Positions 25,904-35,709 of a stretch of 64,000 nucleotides of DNA are shown in pieces; the first letter of the stretch is position 1, and each line of letters begins with the position of its first letter. Origin of the DNA: Macrococcoides equi (lineage in GTDB: Bacteria > Bacillota > Bacilli > Staphylococcales > Staphylococcaceae); NCBI RefSeq assembly GCF_047425865.1, contig NZ_CP179735.1, one strand, 5' to 3'. Below the pieces are notes generated by a model that saw nothing but the letters and a program-made list of their open reading frames with translations, searched no databases and had not been told where the DNA came from. Position numbers and translations under genes: made by a program.

Positions 25904-27594
25904 TGCATTGGGCTGAATATTTTATGCCTCATATCATTGAACGTGGTCAAGATTATTTTGATCAGGATGTTATAAAGGTTCGTTCTATTGACAGTGATTC
26001 AATCGAAACAACCGTTTATGGTAATAAAGCATATGACGTTGAAATTAATGATATTGGTACAGATGATATGACAATGATTTGTGATTGTCCACATGCGCTG
26101 GATAATAACTATTGTAAACATATGGCGGCATCAATGATTATGTTTGATGATTTAAATGGTAAAGTGTCTACTAAACGCAGTACAAAGTCTAAAAAGAAAT
26201 CAGCATTAACGCATACGGCTATTGATGAAGATATTTTACTTAGAACAGTGGTTGATCAAGATGAAATTGATATTCGCTCGTGGGTTTATGAAATATGCAT
26301 GAATGATATTACTATGTATAATAAATTTCTTAATGATATGAATATCGCGCGGGCAACAAAAGAAGCAGAGCGTATGAAACCGAAATTGTTAGAAGAGTAT
26401 AGAAGAGATATTAATCAAATGTACAAGTCAGCAGCTAGGCGAGATTTTATTGACTATCGTGCAGCTATGCAGTTATTTAGAGAGATTATATCTTATCTTG
26501 AAGAAGAATTACCGAAACTTGTACAATTTCCTGTCCGAGCAGTGAAACTCATTAACCATTCATTAATGCTATTTGAACAATACGCAGTGGATGACTCTGC
26601 TGGTGGATTTTCAGAGTTGATTTATTTTGCATCTGAAGAAGTATCAGAAATTATATTAAATACAAATAAGAAAGAACAATTAGAAATTTATAATTTGTAT
26701 AACGAGCAAATCTTAAATACAAATGATATTGTTACGGATGTTTTTCAAGAAATAATATTTGATAATTTTAAAGAAGAACCATTTCTAACGCATAAAGTTG
26801 AAATGATACATCAAATATTAAAGCACCCAGATATTAATGAATTCATGACAAGAGCAGCTTTAGAAAGACTAATCGAGGCATTAAAACTACAGAAAATATC
26901 AAATAAAGCAATCGCATTACAGCTTAAACCATACCAAGACTATACTCCGGTGATTGACTTTATGATTGAACAATCGCTAGACAATAAGGATTATGAACAA
27001 GCTATTGAATTGATTCAGAAAGGGAGACAATCTGATTATCCAGGGATAAAAAATAGATACAGCTGTCAATTGATTCAAGTGTATAAGGATATTAAGCATC
27101 CAGAATATTTATATTTGCTATTCGACTATGTTACGACTGAATCACCGAATGATTATGAAGCTTATGAACAATTGAAGAATAGTTATAAAAAAGAAGAATG
27201 GGAACAAGTGAGAGAATATTTGTTTAGAAAGATGGATAATGATATTTTACCGCAATATCTAATGGAAGAAGCATTATATGACAGAGTGTTAGATGGGTTT
27301 GAAGCAAGTCAATTTACATTCTCGTGGTTTCAAACGGTGAAGGACAAGATGTTTGAAGAAGATTTGGAGCGCGCATTACGTGTATATGAGCGATTCTTGA
27401 ATAGAATGGCAACTCTTGTTAAAGAACGTAAACAGTATAGAGAATTGATGCAATATTTAAAAGAAATTAAGCAAATACAAGGTAATCTACAAATCGCGGA
27501 GCGAATTGAAAATCAGTGGCGTCTGTTGTATAAGAAACGACCAGCGATGATAGATGAATTGAATAAGGTAATGAAAAAAAGCAATCTGAGGTAA
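25903..27594 (+). CDS. SWIM zinc finger protein
   Basis: 563 aa. A SWIM zinc-binding motif, CDCPHALDNNYCKH, is at about 65-78 (C-x-C...C-x-H), followed by a Lys/Ser-rich linker and a long helical repeat-like region without catalytic motifs. SWIM domains bind DNA or proteins. ATG at 25903 overlaps the ATPase stop and is preceded by GAGGTG. Function with the neighbouring ATPase is unknown. Confidence 0.8.
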   Translation: MHWAEYFMPHIIERGQDYFDQDVIKVRSIDSDSIETTVYGNKAYDVEINDIGTDDMTMICDCPHALDNNYCKHMAASMIMFDDLNGKVSTKRSTKSKKKSALTHTAIDEDILLRTVVDQDEIDIRSWVYEICMNDITMYNKFLNDMNIARATKEAERMKPKLLEEYRRDINQMYKSAARRDFIDYRAAMQLFREIISYLEEELPKLVQFPVRAVKLINHSLMLFEQYAVDDSAGGFSELIYFASEEVSEIILNTNKKEQLEIYNLYNEQILNTNDIVTDVFQEIIFDNFKEEPFLTHKVEMIHQILKHPDINEFMTRAALERLIEALKLQKISNKAIALQLKPYQDYTPVIDFMIEQSLDNKDYEQAIELIQKGRQSDYPGIKNRYSCQLIQVYKDIKHPEYLYLLFDYVTTESPNDYEAYEQLKNSYKKEEWEQVREYLFRKMDNDILPQYLMEEALYDRVLDGFEASQFTFSWFQTVKDKMFEEDLERALRVYERFLNRMATLVKERKQYRELMQYLKEIKQIQGNLQIAERIENQWRLLYKKRPAMIDELNKVMKKSNLR

Positions 27595-27615
27595 AGACCT
27601 TGGATTGCTTTATTT
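27578..27615 (+). terminator. Terminator after the SWIM gene
   Basis: AAAGCAATC (27578-27586) pairs with GATTGCTTT (27603-27611), with AGGT/ACCT pairing inside, then TATTT. The 5' arm lies within the last codons of the gene. Confidence 0.75.
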
Positions 27616-27698
27616 GATAGAAAGATATTAAACAACAATTAAATTGTGACATTTATTTTTATAGGTATGATATACATTATATTCATAAATATTTTATT

Positions 27699-27935
27699 TT
27701 AATCTTCAACATAATTGACATCGAAGCTATAAACACCTTCTTCAATTGTGATGTCTATATTGAAACGGGGCTTGATATTCATATTTTTAAAATTACCGTT
27801 CTCGTAGTTGAAGTCGATGATGCAGTGGATTTCGTCTAAGTTTTTGTTTAGCATGGCGATGCGATATTCGTCCTGGACAATGTTGAGTGATTCGTGATAT
27901 TTGATTGTAATGCCGTGGGTTGTGAGTTGCTTCAT
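27699..27935 (-). CDS. Hypothetical small protein
   Basis: 78 aa, acidic, no membrane segment. AAAGGAG stands 9 bases before the ATG at 27935, a better start than 27944, which abuts the ribosome site. It lies alone between the SWIM gene and a response regulator. No family is recognised. Confidence 0.55.
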   Translation of the reverse strand: MKQLTTHGITIKYHESLNIVQDEYRIAMLNKNLDEIHCIIDFNYENGNFKNMNIKPRFNIDITIEEGVYSFDVNYVED

Positions 27936-28105
27936 TGGTATCATCTCCTTTTCAATTAGGAGTTTAGTATGTGATGAAAGAATTGTAAATCGTTTGATTG
28001 AAGAATTAAGATAGGTTTAAGGTTTGAAGAAATAAATTATGTTTTTATTATCACTGTACCAATTAATGTTAAACTATGAGTAAATCATAAAAATGAGGAG
28101 TAGTT

Positions 28106-28765
28106 ATGGCACATATATTAATTATTGAAGATGATAAAGATATTGCGCAGTTACTTGCACTTACACTAAAGCCTAACTATGAAGTAACCATTGCGCATGA
28201 TGGTAAAGAGGGTTATACATATATCAAAGATCAATCGTTTGATCTGATTCTGCTAGATCTTATGATGCCTTACATGAATGGAGAAACGTTACTTAGCGAA
28301 ATTAAACAGCAAACGAATTCAAAAGTGATTATTATTACTGCAAAAAATGACCTTGAGCATAAAGTTAATCTTCTTACACTTGGTGCAGATGACTACATCA
28401 CGAAACCATTTTATCAAGAAGAAGTATTAGCAAGAGTGATGGTACAACTGCGCAATGTCGCTCAGAAGAGTAGCGTGATTACACATAGAGCATTAAAGCT
28501 GGACGAAGAGAAAAGAGAAGTCACATTGAATCAAAACATTGTACAGTTAACGAATTCAGAATTTGATATTTTAACTGTATTAATCAAACACCCTGAAGTT
28601 CCGCTTTCGAAACAAAAGATTTACAATGCGCTTGGACACGGTACGTATGTTGGTGATGATAACACGATAAGTGTGCACGTTTCGAATATAAGAAAGAAAT
28701 TAAGTCAAATTACTGATGAACCGTATATTAAAACAGTATGGGGTATTGGATTCATGCTTATTTAA
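28106..28765 (+). CDS. Response regulator, OmpR/PhoB family
   Basis: 219 aa. The receiver domain has the acidic pocket EDD at 8-10, phosphoacceptor Asp51 in LLDLMMP, and the conserved Lys in ITKPF. The C-terminal winged helix (about 125-219) is of the OmpR type. It precedes an ABC transporter and a histidine kinase on the same strand, so it should control that transporter in answer to the kinase. Its partner gene is frameshifted in this sequence. Confidence 0.92.
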   Translation: MAHILIIEDDKDIAQLLALTLKPNYEVTIAHDGKEGYTYIKDQSFDLILLDLMMPYMNGETLLSEIKQQTNSKVIIITAKNDLEHKVNLLTLGADDYITKPFYQEEVLARVMVQLRNVAQKSSVITHRALKLDEEKREVTLNQNIVQLTNSEFDILTVLIKHPEVPLSKQKIYNALGHGTYVGDDNTISVHVSNIRKKLSQITDEPYIKTVWGIGFMLI

Positions 28766-28854
28766 ATCTTTATGATTTCTTTAAACTTTTCTTAAAGGAT
28801 TTTAAAAGTGTTTTTTTTACAATGATGTTATTGAATCTTTAAGGAGGTTAAAGT

Positions 28855-29763
28855 ATGGAATCCATTATTAAAACACACCAACTCGAAAAAACATTTGATA
28901 CGAACAAAGGTTTAAAGCCACTTGATTTCGAACTGTTTAGAGGAGAGATTTGCGCAATTATAGGGAAGAATGGTGCAGGTAAATCGACGTTCTTTAAATT
29001 ATTATCAGGACAAATTAAGCCAACAGGTGGTGAGATGATGTTCTTTGATAATGCTTCAGCAGATTTAAACAGATTACGTAAACGTATGGGATTTATGATT
29101 GAAAGTCCTGAATTCTTTGCTGATCTTACTGCATATGAGAATTTGAATTATTTCAGATTACAACGTGGTATAAGTAGTAAAGATGCAGTGAAAAGAGCAA
29201 TTGAAACCGTTGATTTGGCGAAGTATCCTGCAACGCGCTTCAAAGAATATTCAATGGGGATGAAACAACGTCTAGGGTTAGCTTTAACGCTTATGACTGG
29301 TCCGGATTGTCTTATATTAGATGAACCAATCAATGGATTAGACGCGGAAGGAATTTCGGATATTCGCAAGCTGTTACTTAAGCTGAATAAAGAGCAGGAT
29401 ATTACTATATTAATTTCGAGTCATATATTAGCTGAATTACAACTCATTGCAACACGATTTGTCTTTATTGATAAAGGACAAGTGATAGAGAATATTTCAA
29501 GAGAAGCATTACATAATAAAAATCAAAAAGCATTGAAATTAGTGGTGGATAAACCTACACGTGCTGCGCGCGTACTAGAAGAAAGCTTTACAGACTTAAA
29601 GTATACAGTCTTGCCGGATAACACTTTGAAATTAGAAAATCATGTAGAAGATGTTTCACAGATTAATAGAATATTGATGCATCATGATATTGAAGTTAAA
29701 GAAATAATGACAGAAACAAATAGTCTTGAAGAATATTTCTTAAATTTAGAGGTGACGCCATGA
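28855..29763 (+). CDS. ABC transporter ATP-binding protein (BcrA-like)
   Basis: 302 aa. Walker A GKNGAGKST at 37-45, signature SMGMKQRLGLAL at about 134-145, Walker B CLILDEPINGLD at about 154-165, and a C-terminal extension (about 225-302) typical of the ATPases that pair with ABC-2 permeases. It overlaps the permease start by 4 bp. Such regulator-transporter-kinase sets often provide resistance to bacitracin or antimicrobial peptides; substrate here is inferred only. Confidence 0.9.
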   Translation: MESIIKTHQLEKTFDTNKGLKPLDFELFRGEICAIIGKNGAGKSTFFKLLSGQIKPTGGEMMFFDNASADLNRLRKRMGFMIESPEFFADLTAYENLNYFRLQRGISSKDAVKRAIETVDLAKYPATRFKEYSMGMKQRLGLALTLMTGPDCLILDEPINGLDAEGISDIRKLLLKLNKEQDITILISSHILAELQLIATRFVFIDKGQVIENISREALHNKNQKALKLVVDKPTRAARVLEESFTDLKYTVLPDNTLKLENHVEDVSQINRILMHHDIEVKEIMTETNSLEEYFLNLEVTP

Positions 29764-30509
29764 TGAACTATATGAGAAGTGAAGTATATAAGTTGTTAAA
29801 GACAAAGGGCATATATATCACGTATGCAATATGCATTTCGTTACTTATACTTGCAGCGCTTATGCTATATTACTCTGGTCATAGTGGAGAATACTTCCCT
29901 TACTATAGAGCTGATTTTTATTACAATAATGTATTTGGCGTATGGTTGTTTATCGCACTGATTGGATCGATTATTAATACATTTTTAACGAATAAAGAAA
30001 GTAAACGCGTATTGAAACAAAGTATATCTTACGGCATTACAAGAACAACAATTTATTTTAGTAAGTACTTTGTGTCGCTAATAGCTTTTACGATATTATG
30101 TATTATCAGCATTATCGTAATGGTGACGTGTGCACATTTACTATTTCCGAAAGATATGCGTGCAACGGATGAATTTCTGTTATCATTGATTAACTTTGCA
30201 CCAATCATATTAGGTACATTTAGTTTAATGCACGCTCTTAATATGACAATACAAAGAGAATCCTTAGCTACAATAATTTCTGTTTTTATCTTGATGGGTA
30301 TTTCGACAATTGCATATATTCTTATGAATATTAATCAGTCATTTGAAATATTCTACAAGCTCACACCCAAAGTATTAAGTGACAGAGTATTATCGGAATA
30401 TATGAACCATCAAGTTGAATTAAGTGCAGATTTCTGGATATCAAGTTTTGTCATTACAGGATTATGTATATGGCTTGGATATATAAAGTTTAACAAGCAA
30501 GACATTTAG
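29760..30509 (+). CDS. ABC-2 type permease
   Basis: 249 aa membrane protein with about six helices and a cytoplasmic N-terminus (MRSEVYKLLKTKG). The motif TNKESKRVLKQSISYGITRT after the second helix is usual in ABC-2 permeases of the BcrB/lantibiotic-immunity kind. Starts with overlapping ATGATG at the ATPase stop. Forms the exporter with the upstream ATPase. Confidence 0.85.
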   Translation: MMNYMRSEVYKLLKTKGIYITYAICISLLILAALMLYYSGHSGEYFPYYRADFYYNNVFGVWLFIALIGSIINTFLTNKESKRVLKQSISYGITRTTIYFSKYFVSLIAFTILCIISIIVMVTCAHLLFPKDMRATDEFLLSLINFAPIILGTFSLMHALNMTIQRESLATIISVFILMGISTIAYILMNINQSFEIFYKLTPKVLSDRVLSEYMNHQVELSADFWISSFVITGLCIWLGYIKFNKQDI

Positions 30510-30523
30510 AAAAGAGGGATAAA

Positions 30524-31412
30524 ATGGGCATCGCATTATTGATTATAACTATCATTTGTATCGCATCTATTAGTTTAAATGCGATGTACCATTATGATCT
30601 GAAACGTATTGCGCAACAATTGAAAGAAGTAAGTGAAACAGATAATACAAATGAACGTATACGAACGACGACACATTTAAAACAAGTTAATAAAGTAACA
30701 GATGGTATAAATCAACTGATTGAACAGCAAATAATAGAGCGTATTTGTTATAAGAAGAATTTGAAGTCCCAAAAAGAAGAATGGGCGAATGTGTCGCATG
30801 ATTTGAGAACACCATTGACGTCACTTCGAGGGTATATGGAAGTGATACATAAAAAGGATATAAGTGAAGCAAATCGAAATTATTACTTGTCTATTATGGA
30901 ACGTAAGGTTGATGATTTGATTGAACGTATTAATGTGTTCTATGATGTGTCGTTAATAGAATCGGAAAGTATTAACATACAACGCGTATAGAGACATTAA
31001 TAATATTATGAGTGATGTACTTCTACTTTACTTTAAAGAAATTGAAAGTAAAAATATTGAAGTGGAAATTAATCAAGAGAAGCATGAAGTATATATTGAT
31101 GAACAAGCGACATTTCGTATCATTAACAACGTGATTGTCAATGCGATTAGATTCGCAGAACAATATATTCGAGTTCAGTATAAGGTTGTTGGAGACAGAT
31201 TTATTGTGACTATTGAGAATGATACTATTGAGGATATAATTGATCCTTCACGCTTATTTGAACGTACTATTATGGGTGATGCGAGCAGACAAGGTGCCCA
31301 TAATGGATTAGGATTGTATATTGTGAAAGCGTTGATGGTGTTACAAGATGGAGATGCACGAATTGAAGTGAGTGAAGGCGTGTTTAAAATGGTGTTGGAG
31401 TTCGAGAGGTAG
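30524..31412 (+). pseudogene. Sensor histidine kinase, split by a frameshift
   Basis: The first part (30524-30991, 155 aa) has one N-terminal membrane helix, a linker and the dimerisation domain with the phosphoacceptor His92 in SHDLRTPLTSLRGY. It ends at a TAG. The second part (ATG at 31008, 134 aa, to 31412) has the ATPase N-box NNVIVNAIRFAE and the G-box GAHNGLGLYIVKAL. A -1 shift near 30985-30991 would join them through YRDINNIMSDV. So one base appears lost between the two domains. Either the gene is inactive or this is a sequencing error. The intact protein would be a small-sensor kinase acting with the regulator at 28106. Confidence 0.8.
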
Positions 31413-31718
31413 AATTGTGGTGTGAAGTTCCATAGATAATTTTATGACTAGTTGTGCAAAAATAAAAACAATCCAAGGTGAGAAAATCTTGGATTGTTTT
31501 TTTAGTTGGAAAAATTCGAAAACGACCAATTGTAAATCGGTGGATGATATTTAGCAAAAATTATTAACCGATGTAGTATAAAATGATATATTTAAAATGA
31601 ATGTTATTAAAAAACTCAAGATTATTAATTTCTTAATAATCTTATTTTTATATAAATACTTCGAATAAACATGGTATTTGGAAATTGTGTCAATACTTGA
31701 GAAATAGGAGAATCAAAT
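31413..31718 (+). other. Intergenic region before the type I R-M locus
   Basis: 306 bp without a gene. It holds two hairpins: a clear terminator (AACAATCCAAG 31467-31477 with CTTGGATTGTT 31488-31498, then T-run) and a second perfect 11-bp stem (31618-31628 with 31633-31643) followed by ATTTTTAT. A ribosome site ATAGGAG lies before hsdM. I see no convincing promoter. Confidence 0.7.
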
Positions 31719-34301
31719 ATGATAAAAACATCAGAAGAAATAAAGCGCTTACTTTGGGACGGTGCAAATGATCTCAGAGGGTCTATGGATGCAAGTAAGT
31801 ATAAAGATTATATGTTAGGTCTAATGTTCTATAAATTTTTAAGTGATAAGACATTAGAAGCTTTTAAAAAAATAGCAACACCGGAGGATACTTCAAAATT
31901 ATTAGAAGAATACCAACAAGCATTTAGTGAGTATGGTAAAGATTTAACAACTATGATTCAAGATATGCTAGGTTATTATGTTCAACCAGATTATTTATAT
32001 CAAACTTGGTTAAAGGATATTAATAATGGGGATTTTGAACTATCAAAGGTAATTGATAGTTTAAATGCATTTGAAAGAACGATTGCTGTGCAAGATGAGA
32101 ATAATGACTTCAAAGGACTTTTCTCAAGTTCAATTATTGATTTAAATAACACAGCATTAGGATCTGACTTGCATAAAAGAAGTAAAAATATTAAAGACTT
32201 AATTTTATTATTCGCAGACTTAGATATGGTATCACTTCAAGAAGAAGATATTCTTGGAGATGCATATGAATACTTAATAGCACAATTTGCTTCGAATGCA
32301 GGTAAGAAGGCAGGAGAATTCTATACGCCGAGACAAGTAAGTGAAGTTATGGCACAAATTATTGCGAAGACAACGGACGTTAAGTCAATATATGACCCAA
32401 CGGTTGGTTCAGGATCATTACTATTAACAGTTAAAAAACATTTAAGTAAAGAAGCACAAAGAGTTCTTCACTATTATGGACAAGAATATATTACTGAAAC
32501 TTACAATTTAACACGCATGAATTTACTTTTACATGGTGTACGACCAGAAAAGATGGATATTCGAAATGGTAATACATTAGCCCAAGACTGGCCAGAAGAC
32601 CCAAGTAAGCCAAATGAAGGGGTTCAATTTGATGCAGTAGTAATGAATCCGCCTTATTCGGATAAAAAATGGAATGAACGTGAAGATATGCCTTTAAAAG
32701 TTAGCGATCCAAGGTTTTCGGACTTTGGTGTATTACCACCAAATACAAAAGGTGATTTTGCATACTTAATGCATGGTTTATATCACCTTGGCCAAAATGG
32801 AACAATGGCGATAGTATTACCTCACGGTGTACTATTTAGAGGCTCATCTGAAGGTGAAATTAGAAAACGACTGATTGAAAAGAATTATTTAGATACGATT
32901 ATCGGGTTACCAAGTAACTTGTTTACGAATACAGGCATTCCAGTATGTGTATTAATCCTTAAAAAGAACAGAGCACTAGATGCACCAATTCAAATCATCG
33001 ATGCATCTAAGAACTTTATAAAAGTAGCAAAACAGAATGTACTACAAGAAAAAGATATCGCAAAAATTGTTGATACTCATGTAAATAAATTAGAAATCAA
33101 AGGATATAGTCATTTAGCAAATCGAGAAGAAATCATTGAAAACGAATACAACTTGAACATACCAAGGTACGTTGAATCAATAGATAAAGATATTCCACAA
33201 GATGTCGATGGTCATTTATATGGAGGAATACCAAAACATAATATTGATGGTTTAGAAATATTAAATGATACAGTACAAGATAAATTAAATTCAGCATTAG
33301 AAGATATAAGACCCGGATATGTCAACTTAGTTAAAGATATAACTGAATTGACTGAAGAAGTTATAAATGATGAACGTGTTAAAGAGAAATCATCAAAAAT
33401 ATCAAATGAAATTAAAGCATACATTGAAAAATATATGCAAGAAATAAAAAATATCGATGAAAACACATCACTTTCTGAACTAAAAGAACAAATGTTGAAC
33501 GAAGTAAAAGAAATACTTACATCTTATAGACATGTTGACACATATTTAGGATATCAAGTGATTGCTGAAATTTGGAAAGATGGATTATCAAATGATGCTG
33601 AACTTATCGCATTAGAAGGATATTTGAATGCATCAAAAATGAGAGTCGAAAATTTGATATCTAAAGGTTCAGGAGAAAAGAAAAAAATTGAACAAGACGG
33701 ATGGATAGGTGCAATTATTCCAAATGATTTAATAATGAATAAGTTGTATCAAAAAGAACAAGAAGTAATAGAGTCACTTAATATGAGATTATCTGAAATT
33801 GATAGTGAATTAAGTGAGTTAGTTGAAGCGGCAAAAGTAGAAGATAGTGAAGAATATAATGCACTGTATGAATCAATTAAAAAGAACGAAGAAGACGAGC
33901 CACAAGACGCATTCGAAAGTAAGAAAGTTAAAGCAGAATTGAAAATTGTAGAAAAGAATTCAGATGAATATCATCTATTAAAAAAAGTAGATAAATTATT
34001 TACAGAGAAATCAAAATTAAATAAAGACGTCAAAGTAAAAGAACTTGAATTAAAAGAAGCGGCACAACAAAGAATACTTGAGTTGACTGATGAAGAAATA
34101 GAAATGCTAACAAAAGAAAAATGGTTTGGAACAACAATAGAAAAAATCGTTGTACTTGTAGAACAACCAATAAAAGATGAACTATCAACATTAGAAATGT
34201 TGCATGATCGATATAAAGATACGTTAGATGATATCGATAAAGAAATTAATGAACTAGAAAAGTCATTAGAAGAAATGATGAGTTCGTTGGTGGTGATGTA
34301 A
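31719..34301 (+). CDS. hsdM: Type I restriction-modification DNA methyltransferase subunit HsdM
   Basis: 860 aa. The N-terminal HsdM helical domain (about 1-140) is followed by an N6-adenine methyltransferase domain with the AdoMet motif YDPTVGSGSLL at about 223-233 and the catalytic NPPY at 309-312. Usual HsdM proteins have about 500-550 residues; here about 340 more form a charged, coiled-coil-rich C-terminal extension (about 520-860). The stop codon abuts the hsdS start with no gap, so the two are coupled. HsdM with HsdS methylates adenine in a bipartite site; with HsdR it restricts unmodified DNA. Confidence 0.95.
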   Translation: MIKTSEEIKRLLWDGANDLRGSMDASKYKDYMLGLMFYKFLSDKTLEAFKKIATPEDTSKLLEEYQQAFSEYGKDLTTMIQDMLGYYVQPDYLYQTWLKDINNGDFELSKVIDSLNAFERTIAVQDENNDFKGLFSSSIIDLNNTALGSDLHKRSKNIKDLILLFADLDMVSLQEEDILGDAYEYLIAQFASNAGKKAGEFYTPRQVSEVMAQIIAKTTDVKSIYDPTVGSGSLLLTVKKHLSKEAQRVLHYYGQEYITETYNLTRMNLLLHGVRPEKMDIRNGNTLAQDWPEDPSKPNEGVQFDAVVMNPPYSDKKWNEREDMPLKVSDPRFSDFGVLPPNTKGDFAYLMHGLYHLGQNGTMAIVLPHGVLFRGSSEGEIRKRLIEKNYLDTIIGLPSNLFTNTGIPVCVLILKKNRALDAPIQIIDASKNFIKVAKQNVLQEKDIAKIVDTHVNKLEIKGYSHLANREEIIENEYNLNIPRYVESIDKDIPQDVDGHLYGGIPKHNIDGLEILNDTVQDKLNSALEDIRPGYVNLVKDITELTEEVINDERVKEKSSKISNEIKAYIEKYMQEIKNIDENTSLSELKEQMLNEVKEILTSYRHVDTYLGYQVIAEIWKDGLSNDAELIALEGYLNASKMRVENLISKGSGEKKKIEQDGWIGAIIPNDLIMNKLYQKEQEVIESLNMRLSEIDSELSELVEAAKVEDSEEYNALYESIKKNEEDEPQDAFESKKVKAELKIVEKNSDEYHLLKKVDKLFTEKSKLNKDVKVKELELKEAAQQRILELTDEEIEMLTKEKWFGTTIEKIVVLVEQPIKDELSTLEMLHDRYKDTLDDIDKEINELEKSLEEMMSSLVVM

Positions 34302-35531
34302 ATGGAAGAAAAAAAGAAAAACATACCAAAAAGACGTTTCAAAGAGTTCCAAAATGCTGACGCTTGGGAACAGCGAGAGTGGAATAATGCTATTAAAATA
34401 TCTACAGAGATGGTAAATCCACAAGAAAAAATGTTTAAAAACTTACCACATGTTGCACCAGGTAATTTAGAATCTTTCACCGGTCGAATACTTAATAATG
34501 TAAAATCAGTTAAAGAAGAAAATCTTATTAGTGGTAAATTTATATTTAGACCAGGAGATATTATCTATGGAAAAATTAATCCTCAATTAGCAAAATATGC
34601 TTTAGTAAATTTTGAGGGCTTAACTAGTGCTGATGCTTATGTACTAAAAAATTTAAGTGGATTTCATCAATTGTTTATTTTTTATCAATTGCAGACTAAA
34701 AATTTTTATGACTACTCAGTAAGCGTATCTAAAAGATCAGGTATGCCTAAAGTTAATCGTTCTGAATTAGCTGATTATAAATTTAATTCTCCAAAAATTG
34801 ATGAACAAAAGTTAATTGGAGAAATTTTATTTAAGATAGATCAAACCATCACCCTTCATCAGCGAAAGCTTGATAAATACAAAGCAATTAAAGAATCGTA
34901 TTTACAAGAAATGTTTCCTGCTGAAGGACAGCGTAAGCCAAAGAGAAGATTTCCTGGGTTTACGGAAGATTGGGAACAGCGAGAGTTGGGTTATGGAAGC
35001 ACAAAAATAGGAGATGGGCTACATGGAACCCCTAAATATAATGAAAAAGGTAATGTGTTTTTTATTAACGGTAATAATCTCATAAATGGAAAAGTACATA
35101 TAAATAAAGAAACAAAACGTATTGATGAAACTCAAAGATTGAATGACAAACTATTATTAAATAACAACACTATTTTAATGTCAATAAATGGTACTATTGG
35201 AAACCTGGCACGATATAATAATGAAAAAATAATGTTAGGAAAAAGCGTTGCATATATAACTGTTTCTATATTTGATAAAAACTTCATTTATTATTATCTT
35301 CAAAATACAAGAATAAGAAGTTATTTTATAAATAATTTAACAGGCAGTACTATCAAAAATTTAAGTTTAAAAACTATTAGAGAAACATCAGTAACTTTTC
35401 CGAATAATGCAGAACAAAAAACATTAGGTCGATTTTTTGAAAAAATAGATCAAACAATCACCCTTCATCAGAAAAAGTTAGATAAACTAAAGAAACTAAA
35501 AGAAGCATTATTGGAAGAAATGTTCGTTTAA
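34302..35531 (+). CDS. hsdS: Type I restriction-modification specificity subunit HsdS (expressed copy)
   Basis: 409 aa with the usual two target-recognition domains: TRD-A (about 24-180) and TRD-B (about 225-383), each ending in an ITLHQ motif and a helical spacer (LDKYKAIKESYLQEMF, LDKLKKLKEALLEEMF). Each TRD begins at the codons for WEQRE, inside a repeat shared with two silent cassettes, and ends at a second shared repeat. It starts directly after the hsdM stop. The protein sets the DNA sequence recognised by the complex, so cassette exchange at the repeats would change specificity. See the repeat features for coordinates. Confidence 0.93.
   Translation: MEEKKKNIPKRRFKEFQNADAWEQREWNNAIKISTEMVNPQEKMFKNLPHVAPGNLESFTGRILNNVKSVKEENLISGKFIFRPGDIIYGKINPQLAKYALVNFEGLTSADAYVLKNLSGFHQLFIFYQLQTKNFYDYSVSVSKRSGMPKVNRSELADYKFNSPKIDEQKLIGEILFKIDQTITLHQRKLDKYKAIKESYLQEMFPAEGQRKPKRRFPGFTEDWEQRELGYGSTKIGDGLHGTPKYNEKGNVFFINGNNLINGKVHINKETKRIDETQRLNDKLLLNNNTILMSINGTIGNLARYNNEKIMLGKSVAYITVSIFDKNFIYYYLQNTRIRSYFINNLTGSTIKNLSLKTIRETSVTFPNNAEQKTLGRFFEKIDQTITLHQKKLDKLKKLKEALLEEMFV
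34363..34380 (+). repeat. hsdS cassette-start repeat R1a
   Basis: CTTGGGAACAGCGAGAGT at the start of TRD-A. Encodes WEQRE in hsdS. Same sequence as R1b, R1c and R1d. Confidence 0.9.
34839..34863 (+). repeat. hsdS cassette-end repeat R2a
   Basis: Contains ATCACCCTTCATCAGCG at the end of TRD-A, encoding ITLHQR. Shared with R2b (15 bp), R2c and R2d. Confidence 0.9.
34970..34990 (+). repeat. hsdS cassette-start repeat R1b
   Basis: TTGGGAACAGCGAGAGTT followed by GGG at the start of TRD-B. It is identical over 21 bp to the inverted copy R1d at 40889-40909, the longest shared pair, hence the most likely inversion site. Confidence 0.9.
35449..35471 (+). repeat. hsdS cassette-end repeat R2b
   Basis: GATCAAACAATCACCCTTCA followed by TCA at the end of TRD-B. 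It shares 15 bp of the R2 core; the last bases differ (AGAAA instead of AGCG). Confidence 0.85.
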
Positions 35532-35709
35532 ATTTAGCGTAAGTAATTTAACGATTTTCATGTGGTAGAAATAAAACTGAAATTAAAATTTTTGAATTAT
35601 ACTTCATTATTTATCGTATAAAAGTTAATATAAATTCCTCTTGTATAAAAATACGTATAAAAATTCTAAATTATATTGAAAAATAGTTAATATGACTAAA
35701 TCTTGTTAA

